In this document: positions 1 through 6,920 of the stretch, piece after piece | Position numbering within the stretch: the stretch's first letter is position 1 | How the letters are laid out: each line of letters starts with the position of its first letter | Assembly: GCA_023421115.1 (NCBI GenBank) | Contig: JAEZUI010000021.1 | Coordinates: 1 to 9,709 of the forward strand | Length of the DNA: 9,709 nucleotides | Source of the DNA: Bacillota bacterium | GTDB taxonomy: Bacteria; Bacillota; Clostridia; Acetivibrionales; Acetivibrionaceae | Direction: 5' to 3' | Program-made: the position numbers and the translations under genes | The notes under the pieces: model-generated | The model's input: only the letters and a program-made list of their open reading frames with translations | Told to the model about the DNA's origin: nothing | The model's database searches: none

Positions 1-200
1 TAAAAAATGGAGAAATAGAGGATATTCAAATTGTATCCCACGGAGACGATGCACCTTTTATAGAAAAATCAATGCCTGTCATAGCTGAAATGATTAAAAC
101 TCAGTCAACGGATGTGGATGCAGTATCAGGTGCTACATATAGTAGTGTTGGTATCAAGGACGCTGTTGCTGCTGCCCTGGATAAGGCGAAAATAAATTAA
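1..200 (+). CDS. FMN-binding domain protein, C-terminal fragment
   Basis: The last 65 codons of a gene that begins before the window; the reading frame starts at base 3 and ends with TAA at 198-200. The visible part carries DAVSGATYSS (fragment residues 39-48), which matches the Dxx[ST]GA[ST] flavinylation motif of FMN_bind domains such as NqrC and RnfG. In that family, ApbE links FMN covalently to the threonine (T45 of the fragment) on the outside of the cytoplasmic membrane. The tail after the motif, a short amphipathic helix rich in Ala and Lys, is usual for the end of this domain. The N-terminus is missing, so I cannot tell whether there is a signal peptide, lipobox or fused reductase domain. 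The protein probably belongs to an extracytoplasmic electron-transfer or flavoprotein system. A strong terminator directly follows, so it is not part of the downstream glycan operon. Confidence 0.85.
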   Translation, partial: KNGEIEDIQIVSHGDDAPFIEKSMPVIAEMIKTQSTDVDAVSGATYSSVGIKDAVAAALDKAKIN

Positions 201-206
201 ACACAT

Positions 207-247
207 AAAAAATAATATAGGGACTAAAAGTCCCTATATTATTTTTT
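207..247 (+). terminator. strong intrinsic terminator, potentially bidirectional
   Basis: A 15-bp perfect inverted repeat (211-225 with 229-243, loop AAA) contains the core AGGGACT/AGTCCCT. It is extended by AAAA at 207-210 pairing with TTTT at 244-247, giving 19 potential base pairs. The A-run before and the T-run after the stem allow it to act on both strands. It starts 7 bases after the stop of the FMN-binding gene and isolates that gene from the glycan operon. Confidence 0.93.
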
Positions 248-303
248 ATGGAGCAAAACATTTAAAAACAAAGGTCTTGGCACCACGGAGGTTTTATTTC
301 TAC

Positions 304-332
304 TTGAATAATTCTGTAAAAAAGGCTAAAAT
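304..332 (+). promoter_or_regulatory. candidate sigma-A promoter of the glycan operon
   Basis: TTGAAT (304-309) and TAAAAT (327-332) are separated by exactly 17 bases, matching 4/6 and 5/6 positions of the consensus hexamers. Transcription would begin near 339, leaving a leader of about 107 nt before the ATG at 446. The rest of the gap 248-415 is AT-rich and holds no open frame or convincing hairpin. An accidental match is possible in such AT-rich DNA. Confidence 0.5.
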
Positions 333-435
333 ATTAGTATAGGCTTTTTATATTGGGTCATTTAAAAAAAACTGTAATACAAGAAAAGTGCTGAGTAAAA
401 TTAAATGAAATATAAATGCAAGGCATTGTAGTAAG

Positions 436-440
436 AAGGG
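436..440 (+). promoter_or_regulatory. ribosome binding site deciding the 446 start
   Basis: AAGGG ends 5 bases before the ATG at 446, in the context AGAAGGGTG. The upstream in-frame ATG at 416 is preceded only by A/T-rich sequence, so the longer reading is unlikely. Confidence 0.6.
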
Positions 441-445
441 TGCAA

Positions 446-1561
446 ATGAGGTATTACGATAGGGTTATAATTGGTGCAGGTTTATATGGTTTGTATGGAG
501 CATTGATTTGTGGCAGAAAAGGTCATAAGGTTGTTGTACTTGAGTGTGAAAGCGAACCTTTTTCACGTGCTACTTATATAAATCAAGCCCGTGTTCACAA
601 TGGCTATCATTATCCCCGCTCCTTTTCTACAGTTAACAGCGTGACGGAGTATTTTCAGAAGTTCAATAGAGAGTTTGAATTTTGCATAAATTCATCTTTT
701 AGAAAAATTTATGCTACATCTTCAAAGTATTCATGGACTAACGCAGCTCAATTTAAGAAGTTTTGCAAAAATGCAGAAATAAAGTGTGTTGAAGTTGAAC
801 CGGGTGAATTCTTTAATCAAGGAATGTGTGACGGAGCATTTGAAGTTGAAGAGTATACCTATGATTCTACAATTCTTAAGGATTATCTTTTGGAAGAAAT
901 TAAAAAATTTCCACAAGTTGAGTTTAAGTTCAATGTGAAAATTGAAGATATCAAAAAAAGCGCAAATGAATATCATATATATATAAATGGTCAGGAAAGT
1001 ATATCAACAGGTTACATTCTAAACGCCACCTATGCATCTGCAAATCAGATTAACACAATTGCAGGTTTTGAACCCTTCAAAATAAAATATGAGCTTTGTG
1101 AATTGATTTTATGCCATCCTGGAAGCAACTTGAAGGAGCTTGGGATAACCATAATGGACGGACCATTTTTCTCAATAATGCCCTTTGGTAAAACCGGTCT
1201 TCATTCTCTTACTTCAGTTACTTTTACGCCGCATTTGAGTTGTCATGATAGCTTACCTGTTTTTGAATGCCAGAAAAATAATGCTCTGTGTAGTGAAAGG
1301 GAGCTTAATAATTGTAATTCCTGTGATTTCAAACCACCAAGTTCGTGGACGTACATGTCAGGAATTGCCAAAAAGTACATGCGTAGCCGATTTGACTTTA
1401 GCTTCCATAAGTCACTCTATTCAATGAAGCCTATTCTATTGTCATCGGAGATTGATGATTCAAGACCCACTGTAATAAGAAAGTATTCGGAAAATCCGAC
1501 CTTTGTCAGTGTATTGTCGGGAAAAATAAGTACAGTATATGATTTAGATGAGGTATTATGA
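446..1561 (+). CDS. FAD-dependent oxidoreductase, DAO fold, glycan cluster
   Basis: A 371-residue flavoprotein. The N-terminus DRVIIGAGLYGLYGA is a Rossmann FAD-binding motif (GAGLYG, residues 10-15), with the ribose-binding acidic residue E33 at the end of strand 2 (VVVLECE). It is followed by a conserved-looking block QARVHNGYHYPRS (about 47-59) that sits where DAO-family enzymes contact flavin and substrate. The C-terminus has LSGKISTVYDL, resembling the GGKxTT flavin motif of DAO/GlpD enzymes. No membrane segment is seen, so it is probably cytosolic. I chose the ATG at 446 over the in-frame ATG at 416. AAGGG at 436-440 lies 5 bases before 446, nothing like a Shine-Dalgarno precedes 416, and the fold begins directly after Met446. 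The stop overlaps the next start by 4 bp (ATGA), so it is translationally coupled to the glycosyltransferase. The substrate is unknown; context suggests a sugar, a lipid-linked sugar or an amino-sugar derivative. Confidence 0.85.
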   Translation: MRYYDRVIIGAGLYGLYGALICGRKGHKVVVLECESEPFSRATYINQARVHNGYHYPRSFSTVNSVTEYFQKFNREFEFCINSSFRKIYATSSKYSWTNAAQFKKFCKNAEIKCVEVEPGEFFNQGMCDGAFEVEEYTYDSTILKDYLLEEIKKFPQVEFKFNVKIEDIKKSANEYHIYINGQESISTGYILNATYASANQINTIAGFEPFKIKYELCELILCHPGSNLKELGITIMDGPFFSIMPFGKTGLHSLTSVTFTPHLSCHDSLPVFECQKNNALCSERELNNCNSCDFKPPSSWTYMSGIAKKYMRSRFDFSFHKSLYSMKPILLSSEIDDSRPTVIRKYSENPTFVSVLSGKISTVYDLDEVL

Positions 1562-2505
1562 TTATGAAACTTACAAGCAAAGAAAAGAAAGTTGTTTCAG
1601 CTATAGTATATGTGAGAAATCATGAGAGGTATATAGGTGAATTCATTGAAAGCATTGCAGCTATCCTTTCGGAGAATTTCGAAAAGTATGAGATTATTGC
1701 TGTGAATGACTTTTCAACAGACAAAAGTGTTGAAATGATAAAACATGCAGCTTCAAAGCTTGAAGTTATTTCCTTCACTATTGTGAATTTAAGTTTTTAT
1801 CATGGTACAGAGGCGGCAATAACAGCTGGTGTTGATATTTCCATCGGTGATTTTGTGTTTGAATTTGACAATCCTGTGGCAGATTATGATTTTGAAGAGA
1901 TAATAAATGTATATAAACGTTCTTTAGAGGGCTTTGATATTGTATCGGCGGCCCCTGATATCAGAGAGCGATTAGATTCACGAATATTTTACAGCTTGTT
2001 TAGAAGATATTCGCAAAACCGTTTAAGGCTGTGGACTGAGAGATTCAGGGTTTTATCCCGCAGAGCAGTGAATAGAATAAATAATTCCTATACGTCCATT
2101 CGTTACAGGAAAGCAGTTTATTATAATATAGGCCTTAAAACATACATACACAAGTATAGTCCCAATAAAAGCATTGCTCTTGAGGGGCAGCTAAATACAA
2201 AAGGCAGGTTGTCTCAGGCCTTAAATTACCTTATGACATTTACAGATATTGTTCCAAAGATATCTATATTTATGGCTATAATGATGTTGTTGTTTTCAAT
2301 TGGAGTTTTTTGCTACACTGTATTTATATATTTAGCCTATGACAGAGTTGTTGAAGGTTGGACAACCACTATGCTTTTCCTTTCAGTGTGTTTTACGGGA
2401 TTCTTTTCCTTATTTGCAATAGTTATAAAGTTTGTATCTCTTATTTTAAATCTACAAAATACCAAACAAACATATACCTTTGAATCGGTTGAAAAGGTCA
2501 AATAG
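1558..2505 (+). CDS. membrane-anchored GT2 glycosyltransferase (GtrB/DPM1-like)
   Basis: 315 residues. A GT-A domain (about 10-220) opens with strand VSAIVYVRN and has the nucleotide-binding segment VNDFSTDKS (49-57). The second half has ERFRVLSRRAV (161-171), equivalent to the DFRLMSR segment of GtrB-type polyprenyl-phosphate sugar synthases. Two C-terminal hydrophobic helices (about 234-260 and 269-297) anchor it in the membrane, as in GtrB. The family typically moves a sugar from a nucleotide to undecaprenyl phosphate on the cytosolic face. Oddly, the metal-binding DxD is replaced by DNP (D104-N105-P106); a literal DYD occurs 5 residues later (109-111). The start overlaps the previous stop (ATGA). 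GAGG at 1550-1553 is 4 bases before this ATG and 10 before an alternative ATG at 1564, so either may be used. The fold and membrane anchor are firm; donor and acceptor are inferred. Confidence 0.88.
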   Translation: MIMKLTSKEKKVVSAIVYVRNHERYIGEFIESIAAILSENFEKYEIIAVNDFSTDKSVEMIKHAASKLEVISFTIVNLSFYHGTEAAITAGVDISIGDFVFEFDNPVADYDFEEIINVYKRSLEGFDIVSAAPDIRERLDSRIFYSLFRRYSQNRLRLWTERFRVLSRRAVNRINNSYTSIRYRKAVYYNIGLKTYIHKYSPNKSIALEGQLNTKGRLSQALNYLMTFTDIVPKISIFMAIMMLLFSIGVFCYTVFIYLAYDRVVEGWTTTMLFLSVCFTGFFSLFAIVIKFVSLILNLQNTKQTYTFESVEKVK

Positions 2506-2517
2506 TAGTGTTATAAT
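2489..2517 (+). promoter_or_regulatory. near-consensus internal promoter with extended -10
   Basis: TTGAAA (2489-2494, 5/6), a 17-base spacer and TATAAT (2512-2517, 6/6), with TG at 2509-2510 giving an extended -10 (TGnTATAAT). This is the best promoter match in the window. It overlaps the last codons and stop of the GT2 gene, and transcription would begin near 2524. It could express the SDR, isomerase, second GT2 and GT-C genes independently of the first two. Confidence 0.75.
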
Positions 2518-2528
2518 TCTTTTGTTTG

Positions 2529-2557
2529 AGTATAGGGATTTATAAAAATCTTATACT
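2529..2557 (+). other. hairpin in the leader of the SDR gene
   Basis: AGTATA (2529-2534) pairs with TATACT (2552-2557), and GATTT (2537-2541) pairs with AAATC (2546-2550) around a 4-base loop, with a small GG/T internal loop. It would form at the 5' end of the transcript from the 2512 promoter, about 5 bases from the predicted start. A second weak A/T stem (2565-2570 with 2574-2579) follows. It may stabilise the mRNA 5' end. No known riboswitch core was recognised. Confidence 0.4.
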
Positions 2558-2608
2558 GGGGTTTGAAAAAAGGTTTTTCCTAGGTTTTAATTTGCAAAAT
2601 ATTGTTCT

Positions 2609-2615
2609 GAGGGGG
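2609..2615 (+). promoter_or_regulatory. ribosome binding site deciding the GTG start at 2622
   Basis: GAGGGGG lies 6 bases before GTG at 2622, an ideal spacing. It fixes the start of the SDR gene 32 codons after the first possible in-frame TTG at 2526, which has no ribosome binding site and would add a non-homologous-looking tail ahead of the Rossmann strand. Confidence 0.85.
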
Positions 2616-2621
2616 AACTTA

Positions 2622-3548
2622 GTGGATAAAACTTTAGTAGGTTATAGTGGGTTTGTGGGCTCAAATTTAGACATGCAAACGGATTTTAGTAAACAATACA
2701 ACTCAAGCAATATAAGTGAAGCCTTTTTCACGCAGCATGACCTTGTGGTATATTGTGGTGTAAGGGCTGAAAAATTCCTTGCAAACCATGAACCGGAAAA
2801 GGATTTAAAGCATGTGATGCAAGCTGTTGAAAATATCAAAAGAATGAAATTCAAAAAACTTGTGCTAATATCTACCGTTGATGTATATAAAGAGCTCGAA
2901 AGTGTAGATGAAAACACTTATATAGATACTGATGGATTACACCCCTATGGAAAACACCGATATATGCTTGAAAAGTGGGTAATGGAAAACGTCAGGGATT
3001 ATCATATATTGAGACTACCTGGGTTGCTTGGGAAGAATTTGAAGAAAAACTTTATTTTCGATATGATGAATGTTATTCCTTCAATGTTGAAAGAAGATAA
3101 GTTTTTTGAAATCCAAAAGCTATGTCCTTTAAACATTTGTGAATGCTATTCAAAACAGGAAAATGGTTTTTACAGGCTAAAGCCTGTTGATAAAGAAACA
3201 AAGTTTAGTCTGAAAGAGTTTTTTAAAAACTGTGGTTTTAATGCTCTTTCTTTTACGGATTCAAGAAGTATATTTCAATTTTATAATTTAAATAATCTTT
3301 GGGCTCATATTGAAACAGCGATTAAAAATGATGTTCGCCTTTTATGCCTTGCTACAGAGCCGGTATCTGCCGGAGAATTGTATAAACGCATATACGGCAA
3401 CGAGTTTAAAAATGAATTTCTAAGTAGTCCGGTAAGATATGATATGCACACGGTACATTATCGATTGTATAATGGAGAGCGAGGGTATATTGTCGATAAG
3501 GATAAAATTATTACTGATATAGAAAAATTGATTGGAGAAACACAATGA
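2622..3548 (+). CDS. NAD(P)-dependent epimerase/dehydratase (extended SDR-like)
   Basis: 308 residues from a GTG start. The N-terminus VDKTLVGYSGFVGSNL holds the GxxGxxG dinucleotide motif (G7, G10, G13). LISTVDVY (82-89) is the active-site serine/threonine strand, and HPYGKHRYMLE (107-117) is the active-site helix. At the catalytic YxxxK position the Lys is Arg (Y109, R113). Family members act on nucleotide sugars as epimerases, dehydratases or reductases. About 300 residues is normal for the extended group, and no membrane segment is present. The first three residues after Met (DKT) lead straight into the beta strand, supporting this start. The stop overlaps the isomerase start by 4 bp (ATGA), so the two products probably act in consecutive steps. 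The middle of the protein (about 155-240) is Cys-, Phe- and Lys-rich and not recognisable. Assignment to the superfamily is firm; the reaction is unknown. Confidence 0.85.
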   Translation: MDKTLVGYSGFVGSNLDMQTDFSKQYNSSNISEAFFTQHDLVVYCGVRAEKFLANHEPEKDLKHVMQAVENIKRMKFKKLVLISTVDVYKELESVDENTYIDTDGLHPYGKHRYMLEKWVMENVRDYHILRLPGLLGKNLKKNFIFDMMNVIPSMLKEDKFFEIQKLCPLNICECYSKQENGFYRLKPVDKETKFSLKEFFKNCGFNALSFTDSRSIFQFYNLNNLWAHIETAIKNDVRLLCLATEPVSAGELYKRIYGNEFKNEFLSSPVRYDMHTVHYRLYNGERGYIVDKDKIITDIEKLIGETQ

Positions 3549-4342
3549 AGCTTTCAATTTCCAATATAGCATGGGATGGTTCTAAGGATATTGAAGTATA
3601 TAAACTGATGGAGAAGTATGGGTTTAAAGGGCTTGAAATAGCACCTACAAGGTTTTTTGGCGATAGGCCTTATGATCGGTTGAGTGAGGCGGAAAAACTT
3701 GCAAAAGAACTTAAGACTAGTTATAATTTTGAAGTTTGCAGCATGCAGTCAATACTTTACGGAAGATCGGAAGTTATATTTGAAAGTGCAGAAAACCAAA
3801 GAAAAATCACCCAATATTTATTTGGGGCAATTGATTTTGCCGCAGTAATTTCGTGTAAAAACCTGGTTTTTGGTTCTCCTAAGAACCGTTGCCTTATGAA
3901 AGAAGAGGATTATGGAGTTGCAGTGGAATTTTTTAGAGTACTTGGGGAATATGCCTCTAAAAAGGGTACAGTAATGTCGATTGAAGCCAATCCATCTATG
4001 TATGGAACCAATTTTATAAACTTTACAAAAGAGGCTGTAGAGATAGTGAAAGATGTTAATTCCAAGGGGTTTAAGGTCAATCTTGATTTTGGAACAATTG
4101 CCGAGAATGGGGAGAATATTGAAGAAATTGCTGACTATATGGAGCATATAAACCATATTCATATAAGTGAACCCGGCCTTTCGCCCATTTCTCAAAGAGA
4201 TGATCATAGAGAACTGGCCTCTCTTTTGAGGGGGAAATTATATAATGGATTTGTATCAATTGAAATGAAAAAAGGACAAGACGACTCTTTTAGTGAAATA
4301 GAAAAAGCAATGAATTATATAGCTCAAGTGTTTGGAGATTAG
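3545..4342 (+). CDS. sugar-phosphate isomerase/epimerase, xylose-isomerase-like TIM barrel
   Basis: 265 residues, matching the AP_endonuc_2 / xylose isomerase-like TIM-barrel family (COG1082 type). It starts with the typical first strand LSISNIAW and has GFKGLEIAP (26-34). The four expected divalent-metal ligands are recognisable: E147 in MSIEANP, D181 in VNLDFG, H206 in HIHISEP, and E240 in VSIEMK. Relatives interconvert ketoses and aldoses or epimerise sugars by a metal-assisted proton or hydride shift in the cytosol; some members are dehydratases. GGAG at 3534-3537 lies 7 bases before the ATG, which overlaps the SDR stop. Length is usual. With the SDR and the upstream flavoenzyme it is a candidate for making an unusual sugar donor. 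Substrate cannot be predicted from sequence. No truncation or frameshift is seen. Confidence 0.87.
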   Translation: MKLSISNIAWDGSKDIEVYKLMEKYGFKGLEIAPTRFFGDRPYDRLSEAEKLAKELKTSYNFEVCSMQSILYGRSEVIFESAENQRKITQYLFGAIDFAAVISCKNLVFGSPKNRCLMKEEDYGVAVEFFRVLGEYASKKGTVMSIEANPSMYGTNFINFTKEAVEIVKDVNSKGFKVNLDFGTIAENGENIEEIADYMEHINHIHISEPGLSPISQRDDHRELASLLRGKLYNGFVSIEMKKGQDDSFSEIEKAMNYIAQVFGD

Positions 4343-4365
4343 AAATTATCTAAATGATAATTTTC

Positions 4366-4372
4366 GGGGGAG
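4366..4372 (+). promoter_or_regulatory. ribosome binding site of the second GT2 gene
   Basis: GGGGGAG can pair with the anti-Shine-Dalgarno using one G-U wobble. The GGGGG core ends 4 bases before ATG 4375 and 13 before ATG 4384. This favours 4375, with somewhat tight spacing. Confidence 0.5.
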
Positions 4373-4374
4373 CA

Positions 4375-5172
4375 ATGAAAATTATGACAGAACAGGTACC
4401 GGAGTTTGAAAAGGTTGAATTTAAAGGTAAAGAAAGTAAGTACTGTCTCTGTATTCCGGTTATTAATGAGGGTGACAGGATTATAAGGCAGCTCGAAAAA
4501 ATAAACAAATTAGGTATAGATAGTCTAATTGATGTTATATTGTGTGATGGAGGGTCATCCGATGGCTCAACGGAGAGTTCACGTCTAGAATCTATGGGGA
4601 TAAACTCTCTACTTGTAAAAAAAGGTCCCGGCAAATTGAGTGCACAGCTTAGGATGGGTTACTGGTGGGCATTGAACCGAGGTTATGAAGGAATTATTAC
4701 TATTGACGGAAATGGAAAAGATAGCGTGGAATCCATACCTCTATTTATTGAACATCTGGACAAAGGCTATGATATGGTTCAGGGGTCACGCTACGTGAAA
4801 GGTGGAATTGCTGAAAATACACCTATCACGAGGCATTTGGCTGTAAAACTTATTCATGCTCCGATTATTTCTTTAGCAGCAGGTTTTAGGTACACTGATA
4901 CAACGAACGGATTTCGGGCTTATTCAAGACGCTTTCTTACCAATAAAAAGGTTCAGCCTTTCCGTGATGTGTTTGATACCTATGAGCTTTTAGCCTATCT
5001 ATCAATCAAAGCACCGAAAATTGGTATGAAAACTGTTGAGGTTCCTGTTCGAAGAAGCTATCCCAAACAGGGAAAAATCCCGACTAAAATCAGTTTTATG
5101 CAAGGAAATACCTCTCTATTAAAAATTCTTGCAAAAGCTGCGTTAGGTAAATATGATGCTAAGGACGAATAA
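4375..5172 (+). CDS. soluble GT2 glycosyltransferase (DPM/GT2-like)
   Basis: 265 residues from the chosen start. Motifs in order are CIPVINEG (26-33), ILCDGGSSDGS (55-65, nucleotide binding), IDGNGKD (110-116, at the DxD site), SRYVKGG (138-144), TDTTNGFRAYS (174-184, acceptor/catalytic region) and VPVRRSYPKQG (223-233). No hydrophobic anchor is present, unlike the GT2 encoded upstream. It probably transfers a sugar from a nucleotide donor to a lipid or sugar acceptor on the cytosolic side. The DxD is DGN here (D111, N113). I favour ATG 4375, just after GGGGGAG (4366-4372), over ATG 4354, which lacks a ribosome binding site; ATG 4384 is also possible. It follows the isomerase stop after 32 bases and lies 34 bases before the GT-C gene, so it belongs to the same operon. 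Donor and linkage are unknown. Confidence 0.85.
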   Translation: MKIMTEQVPEFEKVEFKGKESKYCLCIPVINEGDRIIRQLEKINKLGIDSLIDVILCDGGSSDGSTESSRLESMGINSLLVKKGPGKLSAQLRMGYWWALNRGYEGIITIDGNGKDSVESIPLFIEHLDKGYDMVQGSRYVKGGIAENTPITRHLAVKLIHAPIISLAAGFRYTDTTNGFRAYSRRFLTNKKVQPFRDVFDTYELLAYLSIKAPKIGMKTVEVPVRRSYPKQGKIPTKISFMQGNTSLLKILAKAALGKYDAKDE

Positions 5173-5206
5173 AGAAGTATTGCTACACATAGAAAGGAAG
5201 CACTAA

Positions 5207-6829
5207 ATGGTATCAAGGAAAAAGGAAATAGATTTAAACTTAATGGAAGTAAAAAAACCTATAAGTTTAACCATAACAAAGGTTTTATATATAATTGTTA
5301 TTGCCTTGGGAATTCTGTTCAGGATAGGCTCATATATTCAGGACAGAACTCTCTGGTATGATGAAGCTATGCTTGCAAGTGGTATAATTCAGAGAGGGTT
5401 TAGTGGACTGTTTGAACCGCTTGACTATTCTCAAAGTGCGCCTCTCGGATTTTTATTAATAGTAAAGAGTTTTATTTCTGTTTTAGGAAGTTCACAACAT
5501 GTGTTAAGATTGTATTCGCTTTTGGCTGGTTTACTGTCAATAAGGCTTTTTTATCTGTTTATAAAAAGTTCAGGATTTAAAAGACCGCTTCTAGGAACAG
5601 CTTTTTATGCTACTGTTTCTCCTCTTGTTTACTATACAACAGAGTTAAAGCCATATATGTCCGATGCTTTTTTTACAATTGCAGCTTTGTATCTTTACAA
5701 GCTCTATGAAGATAAAAAGCTTCCATTATGGGGATATTTACTGTTTTGCTTTTTTGCAGTTTGGATTTCGTTTCCGACAATTTTTGTTATCGGTGCAATT
5801 ACAGCTTACAATTTCTTTACCTGTATAGCTAGATTTATAGTTAATCTGTTTGCACGGGATACAGATAAGGCTAAGGAGATATTCAGAATTCTTATAGGTG
5901 TTGTGGCTTTTGGAGCGACAGCTCTTATAAGCTTTGGTATATGCTATTTTGTTTATACTGCGAAAGTCTCGGGAAACATAGACGGAATGTCAATGGAATA
6001 CTGGAAGCATCTCTATTTTCCACTTTTCCCTGAAAGAAAATCGCAGTGGGATTTGATATATCTCATGCTTAATAATTACCTTAGCTTTATTTTCTACGAT
6101 GTATCTGCAATTGCATGGATATTGTGGATTGGAGGAACCATACTTTTCTTTGTGAGAAAAAACAATATCGGAGGTTATAGCGTACTTGTAGTTTTATTTA
6201 CAATAATTGCATCTAGTATAAAGCAATACCCAATGCAAGACCGACTGCTATTATTTTTGGTGCCGTTTACAATACTTGGAATTCTGTTTTTTGCAGAAGT
6301 TTTGATGGATTTATTAAAATGGAAGTCTTTTGAAGTAGTTATATTTATACTGGTTATTGCTTTGAATTACGGTTCATTAAAATACACAGATGTTGGCAAT
6401 ATGTATAGGGAAGGTCAGGAAGCTGCAAATTTGATAGACTATCTTGACAACAAAATTGAAGAGGATGAAAAACTATATATTTTTGCAAATGCAGTTCCTA
6501 TTTACGAATACACTACAGGGTATAAGCAGGGTTTGACGCATTTTCCGGAGAAGGTTTTTGAGTCCGGTCAAATGATTTACGGTTGCAAGTACTGGAACCT
6601 TAAGTCTGAGCCCTATAAATATATAACAACTCTTGATGAAGAGCGCCTTAAGGAAAATGTTGATGCTATTGTAAAGTATCAAAAGGTGTACGTACTATTC
6701 TATCATTTTGGAACGGATGCAGAATACTATTTGATAAGTGAATTAAGAAAATACGGTACAGTAACTTATTTTATGAATGAGAAAGACACCCCTCTCTACT
6801 ATTTCGTAAGATACGCCCACCTTAACTGA
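5207..6829 (+). CDS. polytopic GT39-like (GT-C) glycosyltransferase
   Basis: 540 residues with about 10-11 predicted membrane helices. The first is at about 23-43; others are near 96-118, 129-147, 174-190, 190-212, 226-250, 298-316, 322-338, 346-366 and 373-388. A soluble C-terminal domain covers about 395-540. Directly after helix 1 is LWYDEAMLA (49-57), the acidic first-loop motif (D52, E53) of the ArnT/PMT (GT39, PF13231-like) family, where the aspartate is catalytic. TTELKPYMSDAF (144-155) is another typical block. These enzymes take a sugar from polyprenyl phosphate on the outer face and add it to lipid, glycan or protein. AAAGGA (5193-5198) is 8 bases before the ATG. It is the last gene of the cassette and the probable user of the lipid-linked sugar made by the GT2 enzymes. 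The exact acceptor is unknown. Confidence 0.85.
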   Translation: MVSRKKEIDLNLMEVKKPISLTITKVLYIIVIALGILFRIGSYIQDRTLWYDEAMLASGIIQRGFSGLFEPLDYSQSAPLGFLLIVKSFISVLGSSQHVLRLYSLLAGLLSIRLFYLFIKSSGFKRPLLGTAFYATVSPLVYYTTELKPYMSDAFFTIAALYLYKLYEDKKLPLWGYLLFCFFAVWISFPTIFVIGAITAYNFFTCIARFIVNLFARDTDKAKEIFRILIGVVAFGATALISFGICYFVYTAKVSGNIDGMSMEYWKHLYFPLFPERKSQWDLIYLMLNNYLSFIFYDVSAIAWILWIGGTILFFVRKNNIGGYSVLVVLFTIIASSIKQYPMQDRLLLFLVPFTILGILFFAEVLMDLLKWKSFEVVIFILVIALNYGSLKYTDVGNMYREGQEAANLIDYLDNKIEEDEKLYIFANAVPIYEYTTGYKQGLTHFPEKVFESGQMIYGCKYWNLKSEPYKYITTLDEERLKENVDAIVKYQKVYVLFYHFGTDAEYYLISELRKYGTVTYFMNEKDTPLYYFVRYAHLN

Positions 6830-6920
6830 CCGTGTCCCGTAACGCATTTTGCTACTTACTTAAACACTGTATAGAGTATTCTTTAAAAAGGTCATACAAT
6901 ATTTATCCATTTAACCAAGC

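Noticed and set aside
304..342. Short frame beginning TTG at 304 after GGAGG (287-291), a 12-codon peptide
   Set aside because: Spacing of 12 bases is too long, the frame is tiny, and the TTG is better explained as part of the -35 hexamer.
248..415. Riboswitch or small RNA in the leader of the glycan operon
   Set aside because: No stable nested stems or known conserved core can be seen in this AT-rich stretch; only a promoter-like pair is supportable.
416..445. Ten-residue N-terminal extension of the FAD oxidoreductase from ATG 416
   Set aside because: No ribosome binding site precedes it, and the Rossmann fold starts directly after Met at 446, which has AAGGG at good spacing.
2526..2621. 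32-residue extension of the SDR from TTG 2526
   Set aside because: It has no ribosome binding site. GAGGGGG precedes GTG 2622, and the extension overlaps the predicted transcript start.
2961..2975. YMLEK (Y114-K118 of the SDR) as the catalytic YxxxK
   Set aside because: The surrounding block aligns with PYGxSKxxxE only if Y109 is the catalytic tyrosine; YMLEK is shifted by five residues and looks coincidental.
3818..4207. 129-codon open frame on the - strand inside the isomerase gene
   Set aside because: It is antisense to a clearly recognised gene with all metal ligands intact, and its translation shows no domain.
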